Shown here: piece after piece, positions 15,656-24,490 of the stretch
Numbering within the stretch: the stretch's first letter is position 1
How the letters are laid out: every line of letters begins with the position of its first letter
Assembly (NCBI GenBank): GCA_016699855.1
Contig: CP064988.1
Coordinates: 4,120,501 to 4,184,500, forward strand
Length of the DNA stretch: 64,000 nt
DNA from: Rhodospirillales bacterium
Lineage (GTDB): Bacteria > Pseudomonadota > Alphaproteobacteria > Reyranellales > Reyranellaceae
Direction: 5' to 3'
Notes under the pieces: generated by a model
Told to the model about the DNA's origin: nothing
Databases searched by the model: none
The model's input: only the letters and a program-made list of their open reading frames with translations
Translations under genes and position numbers: made by a program

Positions 15656-18163
15656 ATGGACGATCTGCCGATCGAGGAGGCGCTGCCGGCGCTGCGCGCG
15701 GCGTTGGCGTCGCGCGACGCCGCCGTGCTGCTGGCGCCGCCCGGCGCCGGCAAGACCACGCGCGTGCCGCTGGCGCTGCTCGACGCGCCGTGGCTGGCGG
15801 GCCGCAAGATCGTGATGCAGGAGCCACGCCGCATCGCGGCCCGCGCCGCCGCCCACCGCATGGCGCGCACGCTGGGCGAGGCGGTGGGCGAGACCGTCGG
15901 CTACCGCGTCCGTCTGGACAGCCGCGTGGGCCCGCGCACGCGCGTCGAGGTCGTCACCGACGGGTTGTTCCTGCGCCGCCTGCAGAGCGATCCTTCGCTC
16001 GACGGCATCGGTCTCGTGATCTTCGACGAGCTGCACGAGCGCGGTCTCGAGACCGACCTGTCGCTGGCGCTGGTGCGCGAGGCGCAGCTCGCGCTGCGGC
16101 CGGATCTGCGCGTGCTGGCGATGTCCGCGACGCTCGACGGCGCCGCCGTGGCGCGGCTGCTGGGCGACGCGCCGGTCATCGAGAGCGCCGGCCGCATGTT
16201 CCCGGTCGAGACGCGCCATCTCGATCGCGATCCGGACGGTCGGATCGAGGACTACGCCGCGGCGGCGGTGCGGCGGGCGCTGGCGGAGGAGGCCGGCAGC
16301 GCGCTGGTGTTCCTGCCCGGCGTCGGCGAGATCCGCCGCGTCGAGGAGCGGTTGCGCGGCGGCCTGGCCGGCGACATCGATCTGGTGCCGCTGTACGGCG
16401 ATCTGTCGGCGGCGGAGCAGGACCGCGCCATCCGGCCGTCGCCAGCGGGACGCCGCAAGGTGGTTCTGGCTACCTCGATCGCCGAGACCAGTTTGACGAT
16501 CGATGGCGTGCGCGTGGTGGTCGATTCAGGTTGGCGCCGGGTGCCGAAATTCGCGCCGCGCACCGGCATGTCGCGGCTGGAGACCGTCAGGGTGACGCAG
16601 GCCTCGGCCGACCAGCGCCGCGGCCGCGCCGGACGGCTTGAGCCGGGCGTCTGCTACCGGCTGTGGAGCGAGGCGACGCAGCGCGGCCTGCCGGCGTTCG
16701 GCGCGCCGGAGATCCTCGAGGCCGATCTCGCGCCGCTGGCGCTGGAGCTGGCGGCGTGGGGCGCGCGCGACGCGATGACGCTGCCGTGGCTGACGCCGCC
16801 GCCGGCCGCGGCGCTGGCGACGGCGCGCGCGCTGCTGGCCGATCTCGGCGCGCTCGACGCGGCGGGCGCGATCACCGCCGAAGGCCGCGAGATGGCGACG
16901 CTGGGCACGCATCCGCGTCTGGCGCACATGCTGCTGCGCGGCCGCGCCGAGGGCCGCGGCGCGCTGGCCTGCCTGCTGGCGGCGTTGATCGGCGAGCGCG
17001 ATCCGCTGCGCTTCCCGCCGGGACGGCGCGATCCCGACCTGCGCCACCGCGTCGATCTGCTGCTGAACGCCGACCGTCCCCCGCGCGACGTGGCGGTCGA
17101 CCGCGGCGCGCTGGCGGCGATCCGGCAGACCGCGCGCGAACTGCGTCGCCGGCTGGGCGTGCGCGACGACGCCGCGATCGATTCGCGCGATTCCGGCCGG
17201 CTGGTGGCGATGGCCTATCCCGACCGGGTGGCGCGGCGGCGCACCGGCGCCGGCCCGGGACGCTACGCGCTCAGCGGCGGCCGCGGGGCGGCGCTGCCCG
17301 AGGGCGATCCGCTGGGCGCCGAGGACTGGCTGGCGGTCGCCGATCTCGACGGCGGCGCGCAGGACGCGCGCGTGTTCCTCGCCGCGCCGTTGACGTTGGC
17401 GGAGATCGAGGAGCTGTTCCCCGACCGGCTGGAGGAGCGCGAGGTGCTGCGCTGGGATCCGCGCGAGCAGACCGTCGCGGCGCGCGCGCAACGCCGGCTC
17501 GGCGCGCTTGTCCTGTCGGACCGGCAGCTGGCGTCGCCCGATCCGGAGGCGTTGCGACGCGCGATGATCGACGGCGTGCGCGCGATGGGGCTGGACTGTC
17601 TGCCGTGGACCGACGCGCTGCGTGGTCTACGCCAGCGCGTGGCGTTCCTGCGCCGCCACCTCGGCGATGCGTGGCCGGATCTGTCCGATGCCGCGCTGCT
17701 GGCGTCGCTCGACGACTGGCTCGGGCCGTACCTCGCGGGCGTCACGCGGCGCGCGCATCTCGCCGGAGTCGATCTCGCCTCGGCGCTGTCGGCGTCGCTT
17801 GATTCCGAGATGCGCCGGTCGCTCGACCGGCTGGCGCCGACCCATGTCGCCGTGCCCAGCGGCTCGCGCGTCGCCATCGACTACACCGATCCGGAATTAC
17901 CGGTGCTGGCGGTGCGCCTGCAGGAGATGTTCGGACTGGCCGAGACGCCACGGCTGGCCGGTGGCAAGGTGCCGCTGCTGATCCACCTGCTCTCGCCGGC
18001 GCGCCGTCCGGTGCAGGTGACGCGCGATCTCGCCAGTTTCTGGGCCGACGGCTACCGCGCCGTGAAATCGGAGCTCAAGGGCCGCTATCCCCGTCACTAC
18101 TGGCCCGACGATCCGCTGGTCGCCGAGCCGACCGCGCGCGTCCGCCGCCGTCCGCCGTCTTAG
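15656..18163 (+). CDS. hrpB: ATP-dependent helicase HrpB
   Basis: An 835-residue DExH-box helicase of the HrpB family, close to the usual 810-840. It has Walker A GAGKTT (30-35), motif II DELH (124-127, in FDELHERGLETD), motif III SAT (157-159), and motifs V-VI in LATSIAETSLTIDG and QRRGRAGRLEPG. The C-terminal HrpB-specific domain ends in the typical RYPRHYWPDDP segment. Its cellular substrate is not well defined in the family. ATG at 15656 gives MDDLPIEEALPALRAAL, the expected family N-terminus. No frame breaks are present. Confidence 0.92.
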   Translation: MDDLPIEEALPALRAALASRDAAVLLAPPGAGKTTRVPLALLDAPWLAGRKIVMQEPRRIAARAAAHRMARTLGEAVGETVGYRVRLDSRVGPRTRVEVVTDGLFLRRLQSDPSLDGIGLVIFDELHERGLETDLSLALVREAQLALRPDLRVLAMSATLDGAAVARLLGDAPVIESAGRMFPVETRHLDRDPDGRIEDYAAAAVRRALAEEAGSALVFLPGVGEIRRVEERLRGGLAGDIDLVPLYGDLSAAEQDRAIRPSPAGRRKVVLATSIAETSLTIDGVRVVVDSGWRRVPKFAPRTGMSRLETVRVTQASADQRRGRAGRLEPGVCYRLWSEATQRGLPAFGAPEILEADLAPLALELAAWGARDAMTLPWLTPPPAAALATARALLADLGALDAAGAITAEGREMATLGTHPRLAHMLLRGRAEGRGALACLLAALIGERDPLRFPPGRRDPDLRHRVDLLLNADRPPRDVAVDRGALAAIRQTARELRRRLGVRDDAAIDSRDSGRLVAMAYPDRVARRRTGAGPGRYALSGGRGAALPEGDPLGAEDWLAVADLDGGAQDARVFLAAPLTLAEIEELFPDRLEEREVLRWDPREQTVAARAQRRLGALVLSDRQLASPDPEALRRAMIDGVRAMGLDCLPWTDALRGLRQRVAFLRRHLGDAWPDLSDAALLASLDDWLGPYLAGVTRRAHLAGVDLASALSASLDSEMRRSLDRLAPTHVAVPSGSRVAIDYTDPELPVLAVRLQEMFGLAETPRLAGGKVPLLIHLLSPARRPVQVTRDLASFWADGYRAVKSELKGRYPRHYWPDDPLVAEPTARVRRRPPS

Positions 18164-18169
18164 CCGGCG

Positions 18170-19147
18170 TCACGGCATCGGCACCGGCGACACCAGGGGC
18201 CGGCCGGCGAAGTGGGCCTCGAGGTTGCGCACCACCATGTCGGTCATGGCGGCCACGGCGCGGTCGGTGCCGCCGCCGAGATGCGGCGTCAGCACGACGC
18301 GCTCCTGGACCATCAGCTTCGGGTGGATGGCGGGCTCGTTCTCGAACACGTCGAGCCCGGCGCCCTCGATCACGCCCCCCTCCAGCGCGTCGGCCAGCGC
18401 CGCCTCGTCGACCATCGAGCCGCGCGAGATGTTGACGACGTGGCCGCGCGGTCCCAGCGCGCGCAGCAGCTCGGCGTCCACCGTGTGGCGGTTGGACGCG
18501 TCGGCGCGGCAGGCGACCATCAGGTAGTCGCACCACTCCGCCAGCGCCATCGCCGAGTCGAGGTAGCGGTAGTCGACGTCGTCGCGCCGGCGCCGGTTGT
18601 GGTAGCCGATCTCCATGTCGAAGCCGCGCGCGCGTCTGGCGATCAGCTCGCCGATGGCGCCTAGTCCGAGGATGCCCAGCTTGCCGCCGCCGAGGCCGGC
18701 GGGGATGCCGAACGAACCCGACACGCGGTGCTTCCAGTTGCCGGCCCGCAGCACGCGGTCGGCGCGCGCCACGTTGCGGGTCGACGACAGCAGCAGCGCC
18801 ATCGCCATGTCGGCTACATCCGGCGCGTTGGCGCCGGGGCTGTGGGTGACGGCGACGCCACGCCTCTTGGCGGCCGCCAGATCGACCCGCTCGTAGCCGG
18901 TGCCGTAGCAGCACACGAGACGGACATGCGGCAGGGCGGCCAGCAGCGCGTCGTCGACCGGCAGGCTGCCGACCGTCACCAGGGCGCGGGCCTTCGCCGC
19001 CATCTCCGGCGTCACGAGCGCCGCGTCCGGCCGGTCGAGCGGCCCGAACAATTCGTATTTCGTGCCGTAGATCTCGCGCGTGCGCGCCGCGAACCTGAAA
19101 CCGAGGACGATCCCCGGACGCTCCGCCGTTGCCACCACGTCAGCCAC
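18170..19147 (-). CDS. D-isomer-specific 2-hydroxyacid dehydrogenase
   Basis: The roughly 325-residue enzyme has the NAD-binding motif LGILGLGAIGELIARRA and the catalytic triad regions: Arg in NISRGSMVDE, Glu in VFENEP and His in LTPHLGGGT. The preceding CCYGTGYERVDL stretch is typical of the glyoxylate/hydroxypyruvate reductase branch, so reduction of a 2-keto acid with NAD(P)H is likely. The start is uncertain: no ATG fits, and I choose GTG at 19147 because the residues after it (ERPGIVLGF) begin the domain; a GTG four codons downstream is also possible. It is convergent with hrpB (6-base gap) and divergent from the transhydrogenase operon. Confidence 0.85.
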   Translation of the reverse strand: MADVVATAERPGIVLGFRFAARTREIYGTKYELFGPLDRPDAALVTPEMAAKARALVTVGSLPVDDALLAALPHVRLVCCYGTGYERVDLAAAKRRGVAVTHSPGANAPDVADMAMALLLSSTRNVARADRVLRAGNWKHRVSGSFGIPAGLGGGKLGILGLGAIGELIARRARGFDMEIGYHNRRRRDDVDYRYLDSAMALAEWCDYLMVACRADASNRHTVDAELLRALGPRGHVVNISRGSMVDEAALADALEGGVIEGAGLDVFENEPAIHPKLMVQERVVLTPHLGGGTDRAVAAMTDMVVRNLEAHFAGRPLVSPVPMP

Positions 19148-19289
19148 TCCCACGCCGTTCCGACGCGCGAACCTAGCACGGCGGCGGGCGTGACGACGCG
19201 TCGCCGCGTCGCCGGCGGGCGAGGGGTTGGCAAATCGACCCGCGGCGGGGCATGGTGCGGTGCGAAGCCACAGCCACGGGCCGGGGACG

Positions 19290-20444
19290 ATGAAAATTGC
19301 CATTCCGAAGGAACGCCGACCGCACGAGACGCGGGTGGCCGCCACGCCGGAAACGGTGAAGAAGCTCAAGGCCTTGGGATTCGATCTTGTGGTCGAGGCG
19401 GGGGCCGGCGAGGCGGCGTCGATTCCCGACGCCGACTACGCCGCCGCGGGGGCCGAGATGGCCGCCGACCCGCGCGCGCTCTACGCCGCCGCCGACGTCG
19501 TGTTCAAGATCCAGCGGCCGATGATGGCCGGCGAGGGCGAGCTCGACGAGGTGGCCCTGCTGCGGCCGGACAGCTACCTGCTGGCGCCGCTGGGGGCGCT
19601 GGTGAACCGCCCGCTGGTCGACGCGCTGGCGGCGGCGCGGGTCAACGCCTTCGCGCTCGAGTTGACGCCGCGCATCACCCGCGCCCAGTCGATGGACATC
19701 CTCAGCTCGCAGGCGAACCTCGCCGGCTACAAGGCCGTGCTGGAGGCCGCCGCGACCTTCTCGCGCGCCTTCCCGATGATGATGACGCCGGCCGGCACGA
19801 TCGCGCCGGCCAAGGCCTTCATCATGGGTGTCGGCGTCGCCGGGCTGCAGGCCATCGCCACCGCCCGCCGCCTGGGCGCCGTCGTCACCGCCACCGACGT
19901 CCGCCCCGCGACCAAGGAGCAGGTGCAGTCGCTGGGCGCCAAGTTCGTCGCCGTCGAGGACGAGGAGTTCAAGGCGGCCGAGACCGCCGGCGGCTACGCC
20001 AAGGAGATGTCGCCGGAATACCAGGCCAAGCAGGCGGCGCTGGTCGCCGAGCACATCAAGGCGCAGGACATCGTGATCACGACGGCGTTGATCCCCGGCC
20101 GCAAGGCGCCGGTGCTGGTCACCGAGGACATGGTCCGGACGATGAAGCCGGGGTCCGTGATCCTCGACATGGCGGTCGAGCAGGGCGGCAACTGCCCGCT
20201 CAGCGAGTTCGGCCGCGTCGTGGTCAGGCACGGCGTCAAGATCGTCGGACCGGCCAACCTGCCGGGCAGCCTCGCGACCGACGCCAGCGCGCTGTTCGCG
20301 CGCAACCTGCTGAACTTCGTGACGCCGCTGGTCGACAAGGAGACCAGGGCGATCAAGCTCGACATGGAGGACGAGGTGGTCAAGGGCGCCCTCGTCACGC
20401 GCGACGGCGCCGTCGTGCACCCGTCGCTGACCTCCGCGGCGTGA
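19290..20444 (+). CDS. pntA: NAD(P) transhydrogenase subunit alpha part 1
   Basis: The 384-residue protein is the NAD(H)-binding domain I of proton-translocating transhydrogenase, as found in the split alpha subunit of many Alphaproteobacteria. It begins MKIAIPKERRPHETRVAATP, with the NAD loop FIMGVGVAGLQAIATARRLG and the mobile-loop region near AETAGGYAKEMS. It feeds hydride from NADH to NADP+ bound on PntB. It is the first gene of the operon, with 31 bases to the next. The ATG at 19290 follows GGGGACG. Confidence 0.93.
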   Translation: MKIAIPKERRPHETRVAATPETVKKLKALGFDLVVEAGAGEAASIPDADYAAAGAEMAADPRALYAAADVVFKIQRPMMAGEGELDEVALLRPDSYLLAPLGALVNRPLVDALAAARVNAFALELTPRITRAQSMDILSSQANLAGYKAVLEAAATFSRAFPMMMTPAGTIAPAKAFIMGVGVAGLQAIATARRLGAVVTATDVRPATKEQVQSLGAKFVAVEDEEFKAAETAGGYAKEMSPEYQAKQAALVAEHIKAQDIVITTALIPGRKAPVLVTEDMVRTMKPGSVILDMAVEQGGNCPLSEFGRVVVRHGVKIVGPANLPGSLATDASALFARNLLNFVTPLVDKETRAIKLDMEDEVVKGALVTRDGAVVHPSLTSAA

Positions 20445-20475
20445 GCCGCGTTTCCGAACGATCCGGAGCCAAGCC

Positions 20476-20913
20476 ATGAACGACGAACTCGCCGGCCGCG
20501 CCGCCGCGCTCGCCAAGCAGGCGGCGGAATTCGCGAAATCGATGGCCGCCTACGCCGACCAGGCGGTCGCGGCGGCCGCCGCGACGCCGCCGGCCGCGGC
20601 CGGGGCGGCCTCGGGCCACATGCCGTTCGTCACGCTGCTGACGATCTTCGCGCTGGCCTGCTTCGTCGGCTACTACGTCGTGTGGCGCGTGACGCCGGCG
20701 CTGCACTCGCCGCTGATGGCCGTCACCAACGCGATCTCATCGGTGATCATCGTCGGCGCGCTGCTGGCCGCCGGCCTCAAGGGCTTCGGCGCCGCGCAGG
20801 TGTTCGGCTTCCTCGCCGTGGCGCTGGCGGCGGTGAACATCTTCGGCGGCTTCATCGTCACGCAGCGCATGCTGTCGATGTTCCGCAAGAAGACCGCTCC
20901 GGCGAAGAAGTAG
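20476..20913 (+). CDS. pntAB: NAD(P) transhydrogenase subunit alpha part 2
   Basis: A 145-residue membrane protein: an Ala-rich amphipathic N-terminus of about 48 residues, then several transmembrane helices (from MPFVTLLTIFALACFVGYYVVW through IFGGFIVTQRMLSMF) and a basic tail. It forms part of the proton channel domain II with PntB. The N-terminal extension is longer than in many homologues of about 100-140 residues. Spacing of 17 bases to pntB supports co-transcription. Confidence 0.92.
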   Translation: MNDELAGRAAALAKQAAEFAKSMAAYADQAVAAAAATPPAAAGAASGHMPFVTLLTIFALACFVGYYVVWRVTPALHSPLMAVTNAISSVIIVGALLAAGLKGFGAAQVFGFLAVALAAVNIFGGFIVTQRMLSMFRKKTAPAKK

Positions 20914-20930
20914 GCGGACAGGAATTGGCC

Positions 20931-22334
20931 ATGACCCAGGAACTCGCGTCCTACGGCTACCTCGTCGCCGCCGTCCTCTTCATCATGTCGCTGCGCGGCC
21001 TGTCGTCGCCCGACTCGGCGCGGGCCGGCAATTTCTACGGCGTCGCCGGCATGGTGATCGCCATCGCCGTCACCATCGCGATGCCCGGCGTGATGAGCTG
21101 GTGGCTGATCGCCGCCGGCCTGCTGATCGGCGGCGCGGTCGGCACCTTCATCGCCATGCGCATCCAGATGACGGCGCTGCCGCAGCTGGTGGCGGCGTTC
21201 CACTCGCTGGTCGGCCTCGCCGCCGTGTTCGTGGCCGTCGCGGCGTTCCTTTCGCCGGAGGCGTTCGGCATCGGCGCCAAGGGCCGCATCCCGGTCGGCA
21301 GCCTGATCGAGATGGGGCTGGGCACCGCGATCGGCGCCATCACCTTCACCGGCTCGATCATCGCCTTCGCCAAGCTGCAGGCGCTGATGTCCGGCGCGCC
21401 GCTGGTGTTCCGCGGCCAGCACATCCTCAACGCGCTCATCGGCGTCGCCATCGTGGCGCTGCTCGTGTGGTTCGCGGTCAAGGGCTCGCCGGTCGCCTTC
21501 ATCCTGCTGATCGTTCTGTCGCTGGCCCTGGGCTTCCTGCTGATCCTGCCGATCGGCGGCGCCGACATGCCGGTCGTCGTCTCGATGCTCAACAGCTACT
21601 CGGGCTGGGCCGCGGCCGGCATCGGCTTCACGCTCGCCAACACCGCGCTGATCGTCACCGGCGCGCTGGTCGGCAGCTCGGGCGCGATCCTGAGCTACAT
21701 CATGTGCAAGGGCATGAACCGCTCGATCTTCAACGTCATCCTCGGCGGCTTCGGCACCGACGGCGGATCGGCGGGACCGGCGGGCGCCAAGAGCGACCGG
21801 CCGGTCAAGGCCGGCTCGGCCGAGGACGCCGCCTTCCTGATGAAGAACGCCGGCTCGGTCATCATCGTGCCGGGCTACGGCATGGCGGTGGCGCAGGCCC
21901 AGCACGCGCTGCGCGAGATGGCCGACATCCTCAAGAAGGGCGGCGTGCAGGTGCGCTACGCCATCCACCCCGTCGCCGGCCGCATGCCCGGCCACATGAA
22001 CGTGCTGCTGGCCGAGGCCAACGTGCCCTACGACGAGGTGCTGGAGCTCGAGGACATCAACCGCGATTTCGCGTCGACCGACGTGGCGTTCGTGATCGGC
22101 GCCAACGACGTCACCAACCCGGCGGCCAAGACCGACCCCAAGAGCGCGATCTACGGCATGCCGATCCTCGACGTCGAGAAGGCAAAGACCGTGCTGTTCA
22201 TCAAGCGCGGCATGGCCTCGGGCTACGCCGGCGTCGAGAACGAGCTGTTCTTCCGCGACAACACGATGATGCTTTTCGCCGACGCCAAGAAGATGACCGA
22301 GGACATCGTCAAGTCGCTCGAGGCGTCGCACTGA
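20931..22334 (+). CDS. pntB: NAD(P) transhydrogenase subunit beta
   Basis: The 467-residue protein has eight or nine transmembrane helices in the first 260 residues (domain II proton channel, including RIQMTALPQLVAAFHSLVG) and the NADP-binding domain III at the C-terminus, with GYGMAVAQAQHALREMAD, the NDVTNPAAKTDP motif and KRGMASGYAGVENELF. It couples proton return to NADPH formation. The gene ends 20 bases before a perfect palindromic repeat that may also end the transcript. Confidence 0.94.
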   Translation: MTQELASYGYLVAAVLFIMSLRGLSSPDSARAGNFYGVAGMVIAIAVTIAMPGVMSWWLIAAGLLIGGAVGTFIAMRIQMTALPQLVAAFHSLVGLAAVFVAVAAFLSPEAFGIGAKGRIPVGSLIEMGLGTAIGAITFTGSIIAFAKLQALMSGAPLVFRGQHILNALIGVAIVALLVWFAVKGSPVAFILLIVLSLALGFLLILPIGGADMPVVVSMLNSYSGWAAAGIGFTLANTALIVTGALVGSSGAILSYIMCKGMNRSIFNVILGGFGTDGGSAGPAGAKSDRPVKAGSAEDAAFLMKNAGSVIIVPGYGMAVAQAQHALREMADILKKGGVQVRYAIHPVAGRMPGHMNVLLAEANVPYDEVLELEDINRDFASTDVAFVIGANDVTNPAAKTDPKSAIYGMPILDVEKAKTVLFIKRGMASGYAGVENELFFRDNTMMLFADAKKMTEDIVKSLEASH

Positions 22335-22354
22335 CTCGAACGGCGTGCCATTTC

Positions 22355-22421
22355 CGTCATCCCGAGCGCAGCGAGGGATCTTTCCGCCGTTGAAAGATCC
22401 CTCGCTGCGCTCGGGATGACG
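22355..22421. repeat. Perfect inverted repeat, 30-bp arms, 7-base loop
   Basis: Arms 22355-22384 and 22392-22421 match exactly as reverse complements (ends CGTCATCCCGAGCG...CGCTCGGGATGACG). Degenerate relatives lie at 238-284, 1707-1771, 2009-2073 and, more distantly, 31340-31447. Placed right after pntB and before the tail of a convergent gene, the RNA hairpin could stabilise or terminate both transcripts; there is no clear T run. Confidence 0.88.
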
Positions 22422-22481
22422 GGAGGGTCGCGACGACAGCGCGGTCCCGCACGACGTCGGGCGCCTGTCCTCTCCGCCCGC

Positions 22482-23237
22482 TCACCCGTCCCAGACGTTC
22501 GTCGGCATCGGCAGGTCGGTGAAATCGGAATCGACCAGCGGGCGGTGGTGGGCCACGCCCTCGCGCTCCAGCAGCATCATCCACTGCCGCGCGTGCTGGC
22601 CGTGGTGCCAGGTGGTGCGCTCCAGCAGCTCGTGCAGGCTCTGCGCGCCGTAGTAGGTCGACAGCGTCTTCGCGCCCGATCTGTCGGCGCCGGTCTCCCA
22701 CCAGCCGCGGAACCGCGCCCGCACGGCGTCGGCATGGGCCACGAGCTGCGCCGTGGAGGTGTCCTCGGGCGGGCTGTCGGCGAAGACCTCGCGCACCAGC
22801 GTCGCGCCGCCGTCGGCGTCGAGGAAGGCGTCGACCACCTTGAACATGTGGTGGCCCAGCTCGCGATAGCTACGCGGCCGGCCGGGCACGTGCGTGGCCA
22901 GCCGGTCGGCCGGCATCAGCGGCAGCAGTTCGATCGACGCCGACATGAATTTGTCGAGCCGGTCACGCAGCTGGAGCGGCGACAGGGCCGGGCCGGCGCT
23001 CTCGGCGAGACCGAGGAAGGCCACGATCTCCTTCTGGCTCTGCGCGTAGATGAAGCGCTCGCCGCGCGCCAACACCGGCACCGAGCGCGCGCCCAGCGCC
23101 GTCAGGGCGGCGAGGCCGGCCGGATCTTCGACGATGTTGATGGAGACGTGGTCGATCGCACGGATCGATAGAAACTCTTTGAGCCTCAGGCAGCTGGTTC
23201 AACCCGGCTGCCAGAACACCCGCAACGGCTCGGCCAT
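22482..23237 (-). CDS. Glutaredoxin-like plus DinB-like protein with in-frame UGA (predicted Sec)
   Basis: ATG at 23237 opens MAEPLRVFWQPG, then comes TGA at 23199-23201, then TSCLRLKEFLS and a continuous frame to 22482. Read through, it is one 251-residue protein whose motif is U13-T-S-C16, exactly where homologues carry the redox CxxC of a glutaredoxin-like domain (residues 1-85, with the thioredoxin-fold cis-Pro at P54 in RSVPV). The C-terminal part resembles DinB-like four-helix proteins with the histidine-rich ERTTWHHGQHARQ segment. Sec in place of the first Cys of CxxC is the usual selenoprotein pattern. Without read-through the gene would be cut at codon 13. A 7-bp hairpin follows at a SECIS-compatible distance, but its loop lacks the usual G. 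Alternatives are a point mutation or base-call error of TGC/TGT to TGA. Confidence 0.75.
23171..23201 (-). promoter_or_regulatory. Weak SECIS candidate after UGA of the glutaredoxin-like gene
   Basis: Counting the U of UGA as 1, RNA positions 15-21 (GAGGCUC) can pair with 25-31 (GAGUUUC), seven pairs with two G-U wobbles and an AAA loop. Position fits the 16-37 base window known for bacterial SECIS elements, but the loop has no G, so a different fold or a relaxed SelB could be involved. Confidence 0.3.
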
Positions 23238-23342
23238 GGACCCCTCCATCCGGCCGACGCGGCCGGTAGATCGACCGCAGCGTGCGGCCCCCGCCGCCGT
23301 CCGACAAGGGAAAACCCGGCGCGTGGAAATCTGTGCAAAACA

Positions 23343-23367
23343 AAAGCCCCCGGCGGACGGGGGCTTT
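23343..23367 (-). terminator. Rho-independent terminator of rpsU
   Basis: Stem AAAGCCCCC (23343-23351) with GGGGGCTTT (23359-23367), seven-base loop; on the minus strand it is followed by TTTGTTTTGC, a good U tract. It lies about 50 bases after the rpsU stop. Confidence 0.85.
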
Positions 23368-23416
23368 GGTCGGGACGCCGTCGTCCACCGGGTGGACGGC
23401 GGCGCGGGCGCGGGGC

Positions 23417-23620
23417 CTAGTAGCCCTCGCGCTCCATGCGCTTGCGCATCAGCTTGCGGACGCGGCGCACGGCCTCGGCGCGCTCGCGGGCGCGGCGCTC
23501 GGACGGCTTCTCGTAGTTGCGCCGCAGCTTCATCTCGCGGAAGACACCTTCGCGCTGCAGCTTCTTCTTCAGCACGCGCAGCGCTTGATCGACGTTGTTG
23601 TCGCGAACCAGTACCTGCAC
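23417..23620 (-). CDS. rpsU: 30S ribosomal protein S21
   Basis: The 67-residue, highly basic protein matches bS21: VQVLVRDNNVDQALRVLKKK at the N-terminus, then REGVFREMKLRRNYEKPSE, and an Arg-rich tail ending in RKRMEREGY. It sits near the 3' end of 16S rRNA in the initiation platform. The start is a GTG at 23620, since the S21 domain begins there and no ATG fits. Divergent to the COQ9 gene, an arrangement often seen in Alphaproteobacteria. Confidence 0.93.
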   Translation of the reverse strand: MQVLVRDNNVDQALRVLKKKLQREGVFREMKLRRNYEKPSERRARERAEAVRRVRKLMRKRMEREGY

Positions 23621-23813
23621 TTTGCGTCGCGCTCCTGCTCTGGACGGGCGGTCGGGCCACCGGCCCGGCGTTTGGAAGGTGCGGGGATTAACACAGGCTC
23701 CGGCCGATGGGAAGCCCGCAAGCGCCGTTCGGCGGGGGCGGAACGGGGCGATTCGCCGCTCGTGGCCGCCGCCCGGCGACACTATATGTTGGGTCCATAG
23801 GAGGGGTCCGGCC

Positions 23814-24478
23814 ATGGTCACGCCTGAATCGACCAATCCATCCGCCAAGTCCGCCGGCGGGGCCGACGAGGACGTCGCGCGGCGCGACCGCGTGCTCGAC
23901 GCCGTCCTGCCCCATGTCGCGTTCGACGGCTGGGGGCAGGCCGGCGTCGCATCGGCGGTGCGGGAGGCGCCATCACCCGCGACGAGGCGCTGGTGGCGTT
24001 CCCCGGCGGCGCGATCGACATGGTCGCCTACCACAGCCGGCGCGCCGACCGGCGCATGGTCGAGGAACTGGACGCCGCCGGGCTGGCGGCGATGAAGATG
24101 CGCGAGCGCATCGCCACCGCGGTACGGACCCGGCTGGCGCGCAACGCCGAGCACCGCGAGGCGGTCCGGCGCGCGCTGACCCTGCTGGCGCTACCCCACA
24201 ACGCGCCGCTGGCGGCGCGGCTGCTGTACCGCACGGTCGACGCGATGTGGTACGCGGCGGGCGACACGTCGGTCGATTTCAGTTTCTACACCAAGCGCGC
24301 GACCCTGGCGGGCGTCTACACGACGACGCTGCTGCACTGGCTCGACGACCGCTCGCCGGACGGCGAGGCCACCTGGGCGTTCCTCGACCGCCGGGTCGAG
24401 GACGTGATGCGCTTCGAGCGCCTCAAGGCCCGGGCGCGCGACTACGGCGCGCGCTGGCGCACCCGGCCGGCGCGTTGA
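23814..24478 (+). CDS. COQ9 family ubiquinone biosynthesis protein (frame broken by one indel)
   Basis: ATG at 23814 (preceded by AGGAGGGG) opens a frame with RDRVLDAVLPHVAFDGWGQ, the COQ9 N-terminal helix-turn-helix region. The frame is lost near 23967-23970, where one base seems missing in GGAGGCGCCATC; the protein resumes as ITRDEALVAFPGGAIDMVAYHS and runs to 24478. The C-terminal part has the family segment RLLYRTVDAMWYAAGDTSVDFSFYTKRATLAGVY. COQ9 proteins bind isoprenoid lipids and assist the COQ7-type hydroxylase. The corrected length is about 221 residues. The indel resembles others in essential genes here and is probably a sequence error. Confidence 0.85.
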
Positions 24479-24490
24479 CGCGCGGCGGTC

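Noticed and set aside
22482..23081. Independent DinB-only gene beginning near 23081
   Set aside because: The conserved glutaredoxin-like residues continue upstream through the UGA to an ATG at 23237, so a start inside that domain would cut it.
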